A DNA stretch of 64,000 bases from an uncultured Lachnospiraceae bacterium (GTDB lineage Bacteria; Bacillota; Clostridia; Lachnospirales; Lachnospiraceae). Made by a program: the position numbers and the translations under genes. The DNA is taken from positions 1-64,000 of the forward strand of contig CANOVJ010000006.1 in assembly GCA_947570615.1 (NCBI GenBank). Reading direction: 5' to 3'. The notes below the pieces were generated by a model. That model had not been told where the DNA came from. It searched no databases and worked only from the letters and a program-made list of their open reading frames with translations. Below are positions 50,304 to 58,418 of this stretch, one piece after another (position 1 is the first letter of the stretch; each line of letters begins with the position of its first letter).

Positions 50304-52079
50304 ATGAGATCGCAGTTGATTAAAAAGAAAACAAAATACAGAATTTCGAAATTTTTATCTTATTACAGGCCGCACCGGAAGATTTTTATCATGGATATGT
50401 GTTTTGCGGCGCTGAGCGCCGTCAGTGTCCTGCTCTTTCCCCTGGTTTCCGGGTATATAACCGGAGAAGTGCTCACAGGGTGGGATGGAGATACCAGGAG
50501 GAAGCTTCTGGCAGCGGCGGCGGCTTTGATGCTGCTCACCATATGCAAGGTTGTGAGTAATATCATTTATGCTTATTTCGGGCACGCTATGGGAGCCAGG
50601 ATGGAGGAGACCATGCGGGGAGAGCTCTTTGCCCACTATGAGGCCCTTTCCTTTGACTTTCACGCGCAAAACGGCGTCGGAAAGCTCCTGACGGTTCTCT
50701 CCAATGATCTGACCAGCATGACGGAGCTGTTCCACCATGCGCCGGAGGATCTGCTGATGACGGCGATCAAATTTGTGGGGGCGTTCGCCATCATGCTCAG
50801 CATCGATCTGCCCCTGACGCTGATTGTTTTCCTTACCCTCCCTTTTCTTGGGGTGGCGGCATGCCGTACCGATCAGAGGATGGAGAGACAGCTTTTGGAG
50901 AACAGAGGGCATCTGTCGGAGCTGAACGGGTATGCGGAGGACACCCTTTCAGGGATCCGCACGGTGAAGGCCTTCGGCAGGGAGAGGGAGCACGCCAGAT
51001 GCTTTGCAGAAAAAAACAGGCGTTATACGGCGAGTAAGTGCGCATTTTATAAGGTGGAGGCGTATTTTTATGAGACGGTGGAATCCTATCCCCAGTTTCT
51101 GACCATGCTGGTAGTGGTTTTTGGCTCCCTGTTTGTTGGCAGGGGAGAGCTTGACACCGCGGTGCTTGTGACATTTCTTCTCTATGCGGGGAGCCTGGCG
51201 GAGCCCATCCGAACAGGGCTGAATTTTATGAGGCTTTTCGAGGAGGGAAAGGCGGGCTTTGTCAGGTTTATGGATATGATGGAGAGGACGCCGTCGGTGA
51301 CAGAGAAGGAGGAAGCGCTCTCACCGGAGCGCCTGGAGGGAGAGATCTGCTTTGACAGAGTTTCCTTCCATTACGGAAATTCCGGGGAAAATGTCCTTGA
51401 AGATATTTCGCTGAGGATCAGAAAGGGGCAGACGGTCGCCCTGGCAGGCGCTTCCGGCATAGGAAAAACGACGGTTGTTTCACTTCTGGCCAGATTTTAC
51501 GATGTGTGCGAGGGGGCCGTCACAATTGGAGGGATCGATATCCGGGAGCTGTCTTTGAAGGTTATGCGGGATCAGATCGGTATCGTACAGCAGGAGGTTT
51601 ATATTTTTGACGGAACCATCAGAGATAACATATGTTACGGTAAGGACGGCGCAACACAGGAGGAAATCCGCGGAGCGGCTGTGTACGCCAATATTCATGA
51701 TTTTATCCTTTCTTTGAAGGATGGATACGATACCGTGGTGGGAACCAGAGGGATCATGCTCTCCGGAGGACAGCGGCAGAGAATCAGCATCGCGCGGCTT
51801 TTCCTGAAGAATCCCGGGATTCTGATCCTGGACGAAGCCACCAGCGCGCTGGATTATGAGAGCGAGGAAGTTGTCAGGCAGTCCCTGGAACGGTTAAAGC
51901 AGAACCGGACCACGATTGTGATTGCCCACCGGCTCTCAACGGTCAGGAATGCGGATCGGATCTTTGTCCTTTCCGGCGGGCGGATCGCGGAGCAGGGAAC
52001 CCATGAGGAGCTTGTGGCGCAGGGCGGAGAATATGCGGCGCTTTGCAGGATCGGGGAACTTCGGGAGCAGGGGGCATAA
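50304..52079 (+). CDS. ABC exporter (homodimeric type), ATPase and permease
   Basis: This is a 591-residue half-transporter with six membrane helices and a C-terminal ATPase: Walker A GASGIGKTT, signature LSGGQRQRI, Walker B ILILDEATSALD and HRLSTV. It belongs to the MsbA/LmrA-like multidrug or lipid exporter group. GGAGGA lies four bases before the ATG, and the same site is part of the competing hairpins described above. The gene is alone, so it probably forms a homodimer. A leader-controlled exporter suggests response to a translation-affecting compound, but that is an inference. larB begins 36 bases downstream. Confidence 0.9.
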   Translation: MRSQLIKKKTKYRISKFLSYYRPHRKIFIMDMCFAALSAVSVLLFPLVSGYITGEVLTGWDGDTRRKLLAAAAALMLLTICKVVSNIIYAYFGHAMGARMEETMRGELFAHYEALSFDFHAQNGVGKLLTVLSNDLTSMTELFHHAPEDLLMTAIKFVGAFAIMLSIDLPLTLIVFLTLPFLGVAACRTDQRMERQLLENRGHLSELNGYAEDTLSGIRTVKAFGREREHARCFAEKNRRYTASKCAFYKVEAYFYETVESYPQFLTMLVVVFGSLFVGRGELDTAVLVTFLLYAGSLAEPIRTGLNFMRLFEEGKAGFVRFMDMMERTPSVTEKEEALSPERLEGEICFDRVSFHYGNSGENVLEDISLRIRKGQTVALAGASGIGKTTVVSLLARFYDVCEGAVTIGGIDIRELSLKVMRDQIGIVQQEVYIFDGTIRDNICYGKDGATQEEIRGAAVYANIHDFILSLKDGYDTVVGTRGIMLSGGQRQRISIARLFLKNPGILILDEATSALDYESEEVVRQSLERLKQNRTTIVIAHRLSTVRNADRIFVLSGGRIAEQGTHEELVAQGGEYAALCRIGELREQGA

Positions 52080-52115
52080 TACATAACATCTGTTTTTTTA
52101 CGGGAGGTGTTTTTC

Positions 52116-52871
52116 ATGGAAACGAGAGAGATACTGGAGCAGGTAAAGGCGGGCGTTATTTCCGTGGAGGAGGCGGAGCGGTTTTTCAGAAAGCCTCCCG
52201 TGGAGGAGATGGGCTATGCCAGGCTGGATACACACCGGGAAATCCGTACCGGATTCCCGGAGGTGGTATATTGCAGTGGAAAGCCGGATGAATATCTGGT
52301 GAATATATTCAGAAAGCTGGCTGAGGAAAACGGGGAGGTGCTGGGCACCAGGGCGGACAGGCGTCAGTACGAGCTGGTGCGCGCGGCCCTGCCGGAGGCA
52401 GTCTACGACCAGGTCTCCCGTATTCTGAAGATCGAAAAGCCGGATAAAGAGAGAAAAGGAAGGATCGCCGTCTGCACCGCCGGGACGGCGGATATTCCGG
52501 TGGCGGAGGAGGCGGCCCAGACCGCGGAATACTTCGGCTCCCGGGTGGAACGGATTTATGATGTGGGAGTCAGCGGCCTGCACCGGCTGTTAGCCCGGCT
52601 GGATACCATTCAGGAGGCAAACTGCGTGGTGGCCGTGGCCGGGATGGAGGGGGCCCTTGCCAGCGTCCTCGGCGGGCTGGTGAGCAGGCCGGTGATCGCG
52701 GTACCCACATCCGTGGGGTACGGCGCAAGCATGCACGGTCTTTCGGCGCTTTTGACCATGATCAATTCCTGCGCCAACGGGATCGCGGTGGTGAATATTG
52801 ATAACGGATACGGGGCAGGGTATATCGCTACCCAGATCAACCGGCTGGGATATGGCCAGGGGCAGGCATAA
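52116..52871 (+). CDS. larB: Nickel-pincer cofactor biosynthesis protein LarB
   Basis: LarB is a 251-residue carboxylase/hydrolase related to PurE. It carboxylates nicotinic acid adenine dinucleotide and splits off AMP to give the pyridinium dicarboxylate precursor of the nickel pincer nucleotide. The PurE-like C-terminal domain is recognisable from IAVCTAGTADIPVAEEAA, CVVAVAGMEGALASVLGGL and PVIAVPTSVGYG. An N-terminal helical region of about 100 residues precedes it. The start at 52116 follows GGGAGGTG by seven bases. It lies directly upstream of larC. Confidence 0.94.
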   Translation: METREILEQVKAGVISVEEAERFFRKPPVEEMGYARLDTHREIRTGFPEVVYCSGKPDEYLVNIFRKLAEENGEVLGTRADRRQYELVRAALPEAVYDQVSRILKIEKPDKERKGRIAVCTAGTADIPVAEEAAQTAEYFGSRVERIYDVGVSGLHRLLARLDTIQEANCVVAVAGMEGALASVLGGLVSRPVIAVPTSVGYGASMHGLSALLTMINSCANGIAVVNIDNGYGAGYIATQINRLGYGQGQA

Positions 52872-52927
52872 GCGGAAGAGAGTCTGTCTGAGAGCAGCCT
52901 GAGTTTTGAAAGGAGCATATTATAACG

Positions 52928-54265
52928 ATGGGAAAAACTTTGTATCTGGAGTGCCGCTCGGGAATCAGCGGCGATATGACGGTGGCGGCCCTGCTGGATC
53001 TGGGAGCGGATCAGCAGGCGCTTGAAAAGGCGCTTGGAAGCCTGCCGGTGCAGGGGTTTCGGACGCAGATCAGCCGGGTGGTGAAGGCCGGGCTGGATGT
53101 GTGCGATTTTGACGTAAAGCTGGATCAGGAGCATGAGAACCATGATCATGATATGGAGTATCTGCATGGACACAGCCATGACCATCATCACGGGCAGGAG
53201 CATGACCATCATCATGACGCAGAACATCCCCATGGACACTGTCACGAACAGGCTCATGAGCACGCCCATCCCCACGGGCACAGAGGTCTGCCGGAAATCC
53301 TGGAGATCATTGACAAAGCGGACATTACTGACCGGGCGAAGGCCACGGCTTCCAGGATTTTCCGGATCCTGGCACAGGCCGAGGCAAAGGCCCACGGCGT
53401 AGCGGAGGATCAGGTGCATTTCCATGAGGTGGGGGCGGTGGACTCCATTGTGGATATTATCGCTGTGGCAGTCTGTCTGGATAATCTGGACATTACGCAG
53501 ACGGTGATCCCCTTTTTGTGTGAAGGGAGCGGCACGGTGCGGTGCCAGCACGGGATTCTGCCGGTGCCGGTTCCGGCGGTGGTGAATATCCTTAAGGCTC
53601 ATGCCATTGCCGTGGAGACGACTCAGGTGGAAGGGGAGTTGATCACGCCCACCGGAGCGGCCATTGCGGCGGCCATCGGCACGAGCGACAGACTGCCCAG
53701 GCGCTTTGTGATCCAAAAAACGGGAATCGGAGCGGGAAAGCGCAGCTATGAACGGCCCAGCCTGCTGCGGGCCATGCTGATTCAGGAATGTAGCGCAGAG
53801 CAGGATGAGCAGGTCGGCAAGGACGTCATTTACAAGCTGGAGACCAACATCGACGACTGCACCGGGGAGGCGCTCGGGTATGTCATGGACAGGCTGATGG
53901 AGGCCGGCGCCAGGGACGTTCATTTTGTTCCGGTGTTTATGAAGAAAAACCGGCCGGCCTATGAGCTGGCAGTGATCTGCGACGAGGATAAGATAAAGGA
54001 GCTGGAGCAGGCGATTTTCCAGGAAACCACCACCATCGGTATCCGCCGGATTCGGATGGAGAGAAGCCTTCTGCCAAGGGAGGCGTCAACCGTGACCCTG
54101 AAGGAGGGTGAGCTTAAGATCAAAAGGTGCGTCCTTCCGGGAGGGCAGGTGCGGTACTATCCTGAATACGAGAGCGTGATCCGGCTTGCACAGGAGAGCG
54201 GCCTTTCCTTTCAGCAGGTGATGGATGAGTTCAGACGGGTAAGCCATGGAGGGGGAACGGCATAG
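52928..54265 (+). CDS. larC: Nickel-insertion protein LarC, with His-rich segment
   Basis: LarC (445 residues) inserts nickel into the pincer cofactor using CTP. The N-terminal part (LYLECRSGISGDMTVAALLD) and GELITPTGAAI are family motifs. Residues 69-118 contain 22 histidines in 50 residues, a nickel-binding store between the N-terminal and core domains. The C-terminal LarC2 part (YKLETNIDDCTGEALGYVMD) is in the same frame, so no programmed frameshift is needed, unlike the split larC1/larC2 of Lactobacillus. It follows larB by 56 bases. Confidence 0.95.
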   Translation: MGKTLYLECRSGISGDMTVAALLDLGADQQALEKALGSLPVQGFRTQISRVVKAGLDVCDFDVKLDQEHENHDHDMEYLHGHSHDHHHGQEHDHHHDAEHPHGHCHEQAHEHAHPHGHRGLPEILEIIDKADITDRAKATASRIFRILAQAEAKAHGVAEDQVHFHEVGAVDSIVDIIAVAVCLDNLDITQTVIPFLCEGSGTVRCQHGILPVPVPAVVNILKAHAIAVETTQVEGELITPTGAAIAAAIGTSDRLPRRFVIQKTGIGAGKRSYERPSLLRAMLIQECSAEQDEQVGKDVIYKLETNIDDCTGEALGYVMDRLMEAGARDVHFVPVFMKKNRPAYELAVICDEDKIKELEQAIFQETTTIGIRRIRMERSLLPREASTVTLKEGELKIKRCVLPGGQVRYYPEYESVIRLAQESGLSFQQVMDEFRRVSHGGGTA

Positions 54266-54287
54266 ACGGAAATATGAGGTATGTTTT

Positions 54288-54942
54288 ATGGGGAGATATC
54301 TGAATCCGGATAATAAGGGCTTCTGGAAAGCCATCCGCTCGGAAATCTATGTGGATAACAAAGGACGACGTGCTGACCCTTCTGATCCATCTGGGCTATC
54401 TTGCCTGCGACTCCGGGAAAAAAGAGGCCTTTATTCCCAACCGGGAGATTATTGAGGAATTCGAAAATGCCATGAGTGTGGGCTGATGGCAGGAGATTGT
54501 GAGCATTTTGAAAGCGTCGGAGAAGCTCCTTGCAGACACGCTCCTGGGCGACGAAAAAAGTGTCGCCGAAGGGCTGGACATGGCCCACATGCAGGCGGCG
54601 TCCGTGTTGACGTACAACGATGAGAACTCGCTGGCCTGTGCTGTTGGCCTTGCGTATTACAGCGCCAGGAAGGATTACAGGATCATACGGGAGCTGCCCA
54701 CCGGACGTGGCTTTGCGGACATGGTTTTTCTGCCTCTGCCCTACAGCAGAAAGCCGGCGCTGGTGGTGGAGCTGAAATATGATAAGTCCGCCCATGCGGC
54801 CATTGAGCAGATCAGAGAAAGGCGATATACCCAGGCATTGGAGGGCTACAGCGGCGAGATTTTGCTGGTGGGCGTGAATTATGATAAGAATAAAAGAGAG
54901 AAACCCCACAGCTGTGTGATCGAGAGGGTGGAGAAAAGCTGA
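54288..54942 (+). pseudogene. Decayed AAA-ATPase-like/PD-(D/E)XK nuclease family gene
   Basis: The first 25 codons (MGRYLNPDNKGFWKAIRSEIY) match the start of the AAA-ATPase-like, DUF1703-type proteins common in gut Clostridia. Around 54357-54364 the frame jumps directly to the C-terminal region (DDVLTLLIHLGYLACDSG), so several hundred codons are deleted. Further on, an in-frame TGA at 54484-54486 interrupts the remnant, after which the PD-(D/E)XK part continues intact (GFADMVFLPL, ALVVELKYDKSA, YSGEILLVGVNYD). The gene is therefore non-functional. A late start at 54499 could still make the C-terminal 147 residues, but this is unlikely to matter. It lies inside the lar locus. Confidence 0.85.
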
Positions 54943-54983
54943 AAAACAGCCGGAGCGGATGATTCTTTTTTGCCTGACCGGCG

Positions 54984-55241
54984 TCATCGTTTTAAATAGT
55001 CGGAAAACTCCTTCAGCTCTTTTTTCTTATCCTCTGAAAGGCAGTTGTACTTCGTATCCGAAATGGCTCCCTCCAGAGTATACAGATGTACCAGGCAAAC
55101 CTGGGGGAAGGCCGTTTTCAGCTTCAGGAAGGCTTCTTTGGAGCCGGTCTCGACGAGCTTTTCGCGGGAGTCGATTCCGACTGCGCACAGCTTTCGGGCC
55201 ATTTCCTTACCGATATTTTTCATGGATGTTAATTCTGACAT
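54984..55241 (-). CDS. TfoX C-terminal-domain-like small protein
   Basis: This 85-residue protein matches the C-terminal domain of TfoX/Sxy competence regulators: LTSMKNIGKEMARKLCAVGI, then ETGSKEAFLKLK and VCLVHLYTLEGAI. The helix-hairpin-helix-like GIGK region is clear. In Clostridia this domain commonly occurs as a stand-alone protein of unknown function. It is on the opposite strand between larC and larE and is preceded by GGAGCCCC about six bases before the start. Whether it binds DNA is not shown. Confidence 0.85.
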   Translation of the reverse strand: MSELTSMKNIGKEMARKLCAVGIDSREKLVETGSKEAFLKLKTAFPQVCLVHLYTLEGAISDTKYNCLSEDKKKELKEFSDYLKR

Positions 55242-55450
55242 CAGGGGCTCCTTTCGGGGGAGGGACGGATTTGCCGTTCGGTGACTGGATCATTGCTTAT
55301 CATCTTTAATTGTATGATACCATTTTTGGACTTTTATTTCGATAATAAATCTGAAAACATAAAAATTTTTATGCGGGAGCGCCTCCGGACGATATACGAA
55401 AAGGCCGGAAAATTTGAATGCCGTCTGACGACGGCGGAAGGGCGGTTCAT

Positions 55451-56275
55451 ATGAATCATTATCCCGAAAAAAAGAAATCCCTTTTACAGAAAATGAAGGC
55501 GTACGCCGCCCGGGACGTGATGGTGGCCTTCTCCGGCGGGGTGGACAGCGCTCTGCTTCTGAAGCTGGCCTGCGACGCCGCCGCGGAGAGCGGGAAAAAA
55601 GTGTATGCGGTAACCGTGCAGACCCGGCTGCACCCGCCTGCGGAGATGGAGGAGGCAGGCAGAATCTGCGCGCAGATCGGCGCAGACCACATCCTGCTTA
55701 CCGTGGATGAGCTGAGAGAGGCAGGGATCATGGACAATCCGGTGGACCGCTGTTATCTTTGCAAAAGACATCTGTTTCAGAGGATGCTGGCGCAGGCGGC
55801 GGAGCTTGGCGTCTCCACCCTGCTGGAGGGAACCAACGAGGACGATCTTCACGTGTACCGCCCGGGGATTCGGGCTCTTAAGGAGCTTGGGATCGACAGC
55901 CCGCTTGCGGACGCCGGTCTGACCAAGCAGGAGGTAAGGCTTCTGGCCGGGGAATACGGCCTGTCGGTGGCGTCCAGGCCAGCTACGCCCTGTCTTGCCA
56001 CCAGATTTCCCTATGGGACGGCCCTTACCCCGGAGAAGATAAGGCAGGTGGAAAAGGGGGAGGCGTTTCTAAAAGGGCTGGGGCTGCGGAACGTGCGGCT
56101 GCGCGTTCACGGGCAGATCGCCAGAATAGAGGTGGACAGGCAGGACCTTTTGAGGATGGCGGAGCTTGGAGAGGAAATCGCCGCTCAGTTAAAAGGCCTT
56201 GGATACCGCTATGTCACACTGGATCTGGAGGGATTCCGGTCGGGCAGCATGGACGCAGATTACCGGAACAGTTGA
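55451..56275 (+). CDS. larE: Nickel-pincer cofactor sulfur transferase LarE, three-cysteine type
   Basis: LarE (274 residues from 55451, chosen because GGAAGGG lies upstream of this ATG) adds sulfur to the pyridinium dicarboxylate intermediate. It has the PP-loop SGGVDS at 28-33 for AMP-activation. Three cysteines are present: Cys101 and Cys104 in DRCYLC, and Cys181 in ATPCLATRF. This is the set reported for LarE proteins that bind a [4Fe-4S] cluster and act catalytically, whereas Lactobacillus LarE sacrifices a single cysteine. larE is separated from larBC by the pseudogene and the TfoX-like gene. It overlaps nothing and leads into rbsK after 32 bases. Confidence 0.92.
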   Translation: MNHYPEKKKSLLQKMKAYAARDVMVAFSGGVDSALLLKLACDAAAESGKKVYAVTVQTRLHPPAEMEEAGRICAQIGADHILLTVDELREAGIMDNPVDRCYLCKRHLFQRMLAQAAELGVSTLLEGTNEDDLHVYRPGIRALKELGIDSPLADAGLTKQEVRLLAGEYGLSVASRPATPCLATRFPYGTALTPEKIRQVEKGEAFLKGLGLRNVRLRVHGQIARIEVDRQDLLRMAELGEEIAAQLKGLGYRYVTLDLEGFRSGSMDADYRNS

Positions 56276-56307
56276 CCGGAAAACACGGTGGAAAGGAGAG
56301 GAACAGG

Positions 56308-57249
56308 ATGGGAGATATACAGACAGGAAAAGTCCTTGTGATCGGAAGCATGAACGTAGATATGACAATCAGGGTGAAGGAACTGCCGAAGGCCGGGGAG
56401 ACGATCCTTGCGGGGAATCTTTCCTTTGGCCTTGGAGGAAAGGGGGCCAATCAGGCGATGGCGGCCGCACGGCTGGGCGGAAGAGTCGGGATGCTGGGCT
56501 GCGTGGGGGATGATGATTTCGGGAGAAAGCAGATTCAGGCGCTTGGGAATGCGGGGGTGGATGTCTCCGATATCAGGACCGACACTGCCGCCTCCACGGG
56601 GAGCGCGTTTATCTGTGTGGCGGAAAACGGAGGAAACTGCATTGTGGTCAGCCAGGGAGCGAATCTTTCCTGCGACGAAGCGTACATAAGAAGCAAAAGG
56701 GAGATCATCCGGGCCGCTGATCTTGTCCTGGCTCAGATGGAAATCCCGGAAAAGGCTCTCTACCAGGCGATCCGGGAGGCCAGAGCTGCCCAAAGGAGGG
56801 TAATCTTAAATCCGGCTCCCGCGCCGGAGGATATTCCGGACGAGGTTTACCGGGGAGTGGATTATCTGACGCCCAACGAGACGGAGCTGATGAAGCTCTG
56901 CGGCATGGAGGGAGAGCTTTCAGGCACCGCGGCGGATAAGCAGGCCATACAGGAGGGAGCGCGAAGACTGCTGGAGCGGGGAGTGCGCACAGTGATCGTC
57001 ACTCTGGGAGAAAAGGGCTGCGGCGTTTTTAAGAAGGGACATACCGACTGGTTTGCCGCGAAACAGGTACAGGCCCTGGATACCACGGCCGCCGGGGACT
57101 GCTTTAACGGGGCTCTGGCGGTGGCATTGTCCGAGGGAAGGACGGAGAGGGAGGCGGTGGAATTCGCGATCTCCGCTTCCGCCATCGCCGTTACACGCAG
57201 GGGAGCGCAGGAGTCGCTTCCGCTGCGCGGGGAGGTAGAGCCGGTTTAG
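56308..57249 (+). CDS. rbsK: Ribokinase
   Basis: This 313-residue PfkB-family sugar kinase begins at the ATG at 56308, seven bases after AAGGAGAGG. Substrate-site residues are in VIGSMNVDMTI and the GGKGANQAMAAARLG motif; the ATP and anion-hole region is in VKGCG-type VTLGEKGCG and DTTAAGDCFNGALAVAL, where the Asp after AAG is the catalytic base. It phosphorylates ribose to ribose-5-phosphate. A nucleoside hydrolase gene follows 24 bases later, so both probably serve ribose recovery from nucleosides. Confidence 0.92.
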   Translation: MGDIQTGKVLVIGSMNVDMTIRVKELPKAGETILAGNLSFGLGGKGANQAMAAARLGGRVGMLGCVGDDDFGRKQIQALGNAGVDVSDIRTDTAASTGSAFICVAENGGNCIVVSQGANLSCDEAYIRSKREIIRAADLVLAQMEIPEKALYQAIREARAAQRRVILNPAPAPEDIPDEVYRGVDYLTPNETELMKLCGMEGELSGTAADKQAIQEGARRLLERGVRTVIVTLGEKGCGVFKKGHTDWFAAKQVQALDTTAAGDCFNGALAVALSEGRTEREAVEFAISASAIAVTRRGAQESLPLRGEVEPV

Positions 57250-57273
57250 TATAATAAGGAAGGAGGTTTGTGG

Positions 57274-58272
57274 ATGGCGACAAAAATCATATTTGATACG
57301 GATATCGGATGCGACTGCGACGATGCGGCGGCGCTGGCCCTGGCGCTGGAGCTGATGAATGCGGGAGAGTGCGAGCTGCTGGCGGTGACCCACTGTACCA
57401 TGAACGAATCGGCGGCGGGCTGTATCGAGGCGATTCTGGAGTATTACGGGCATCCCGAAATTCCGGTGGGGACATTCAGGGATGGGGACGGTATCAGACC
57501 CAGCGAATGGCATGATGTATACGCCTCGGATGTGGCGCTTCGATGGGACACCCGTTATAAAAGAGGAGCGTCCTATGAAAATACGGTAAAGCTTATGCGC
57601 AGGATCCTGGCGCAGACGCAGGGGAAGATGACTCTTGTGGCTACCGGATCTTTTGCCAGTCTGGAAAGGCTCCTTAAGAGCGGACCGGACGAGCACAGCG
57701 ATCTCTCCGGCCTGGCGCTGGTGGAGCAGAAGGTGGAGCGGACAGTGTGTATGGCGGGGCGCTTTAAGGAGGCCTGTCCGGAGCCTGAGGCGCCGGGAGC
57801 GGACTGTGCGGCGCTGGCGGAATGGAATGTAAAATGCGATATTCCCGCGGCTCAGGCAGTCTGCGACCATTGGCCGTCGGAGCTTATATTCTGCAGCTAT
57901 GAGATCGGGCTGAAAATGATTACCTGCGGCGGCCTTCAGCTAAAGGGAGCAAAGGACAATCCGGTCAGGCTCTGCTGCGAGAGCTGGAGCGGGAAGGACG
58001 GAGGAGGCGCTGTGGGCAGGGAAAGCTGGGACGGCGCAACCATGCTTTACGCGATCCGCCCGGATGCAGGGTACTGGGATCTGTATCCTTATGGAAGGAT
58101 TCGTATCGACGATGAGGGAAGGAGCCTCTGGCAGGAGGAAGCCGGCGGCCGTCACAGCTTTCTGTTGGAGAGGACGCCTTATAAAAAGGTGGAGGGGCTC
58201 ATCAACGAGATTCTGGAGCGGGATATCGGGCGCAGAGAGGGAGCACAGAGAAAGGACGGGATAAGCGAATAA
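57274..58272 (+). CDS. Nucleoside hydrolase
   Basis: This 332-residue IUNH-family enzyme splits the N-glycosidic bond of ribonucleosides. The N-terminal FDTDIGCDCDDAAAL contains the DxDxxxDD metal-binding cluster for Ca2+. The start is the ATG at 57274, seven bases after AAGGAGG. Later motifs (LVATGSFASL, AEWNVKCDIPAAQAV, SWDGATMLYAI) match the family, with Asp and Asn near the ribose site. It likely releases ribose for RbsK upstream. Substrate range (purine or pyrimidine) cannot be inferred from the sequence alone. Confidence 0.88.
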   Translation: MATKIIFDTDIGCDCDDAAALALALELMNAGECELLAVTHCTMNESAAGCIEAILEYYGHPEIPVGTFRDGDGIRPSEWHDVYASDVALRWDTRYKRGASYENTVKLMRRILAQTQGKMTLVATGSFASLERLLKSGPDEHSDLSGLALVEQKVERTVCMAGRFKEACPEPEAPGADCAALAEWNVKCDIPAAQAVCDHWPSELIFCSYEIGLKMITCGGLQLKGAKDNPVRLCCESWSGKDGGGAVGRESWDGATMLYAIRPDAGYWDLYPYGRIRIDDEGRSLWQEEAGGRHSFLLERTPYKKVEGLINEILERDIGRREGAQRKDGISE

Positions 58273-58317
58273 ACCAGAATATAATTTTTACTTATGATAT
58301 ATATAATAAATATTGAT

Positions 58318-58346
58318 TTTACTTATACTGCTCCCAGGGATATAAT
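58318..58346 (+). promoter_or_regulatory. Promoter of purA
   Basis: TTTACT (58318-58323) and TATAAT (58341-58346) are 17 bases apart in a markedly AT-rich 145-base gap. No purine riboswitch or PurBox was recognised. Confidence 0.5.
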
Positions 58347-58418
58347 AAATCCGGAAGTAAGCTTCCATAATTTTGCTGATGCAGGGATATTCCACTTTGA
58401 AAGGAGCAGATCTATAAT

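Noticed and set aside
52610-53923. Minus-strand frame opposite larB/larC
   Set aside because: Its odd composition (Met-rich) is the reverse complement of the LarC histidine repeat, not a gene.
52928-54265. Programmed frameshift in larC
   Set aside because: The N- and C-terminal LarC parts are in one continuous frame with no stop between them.
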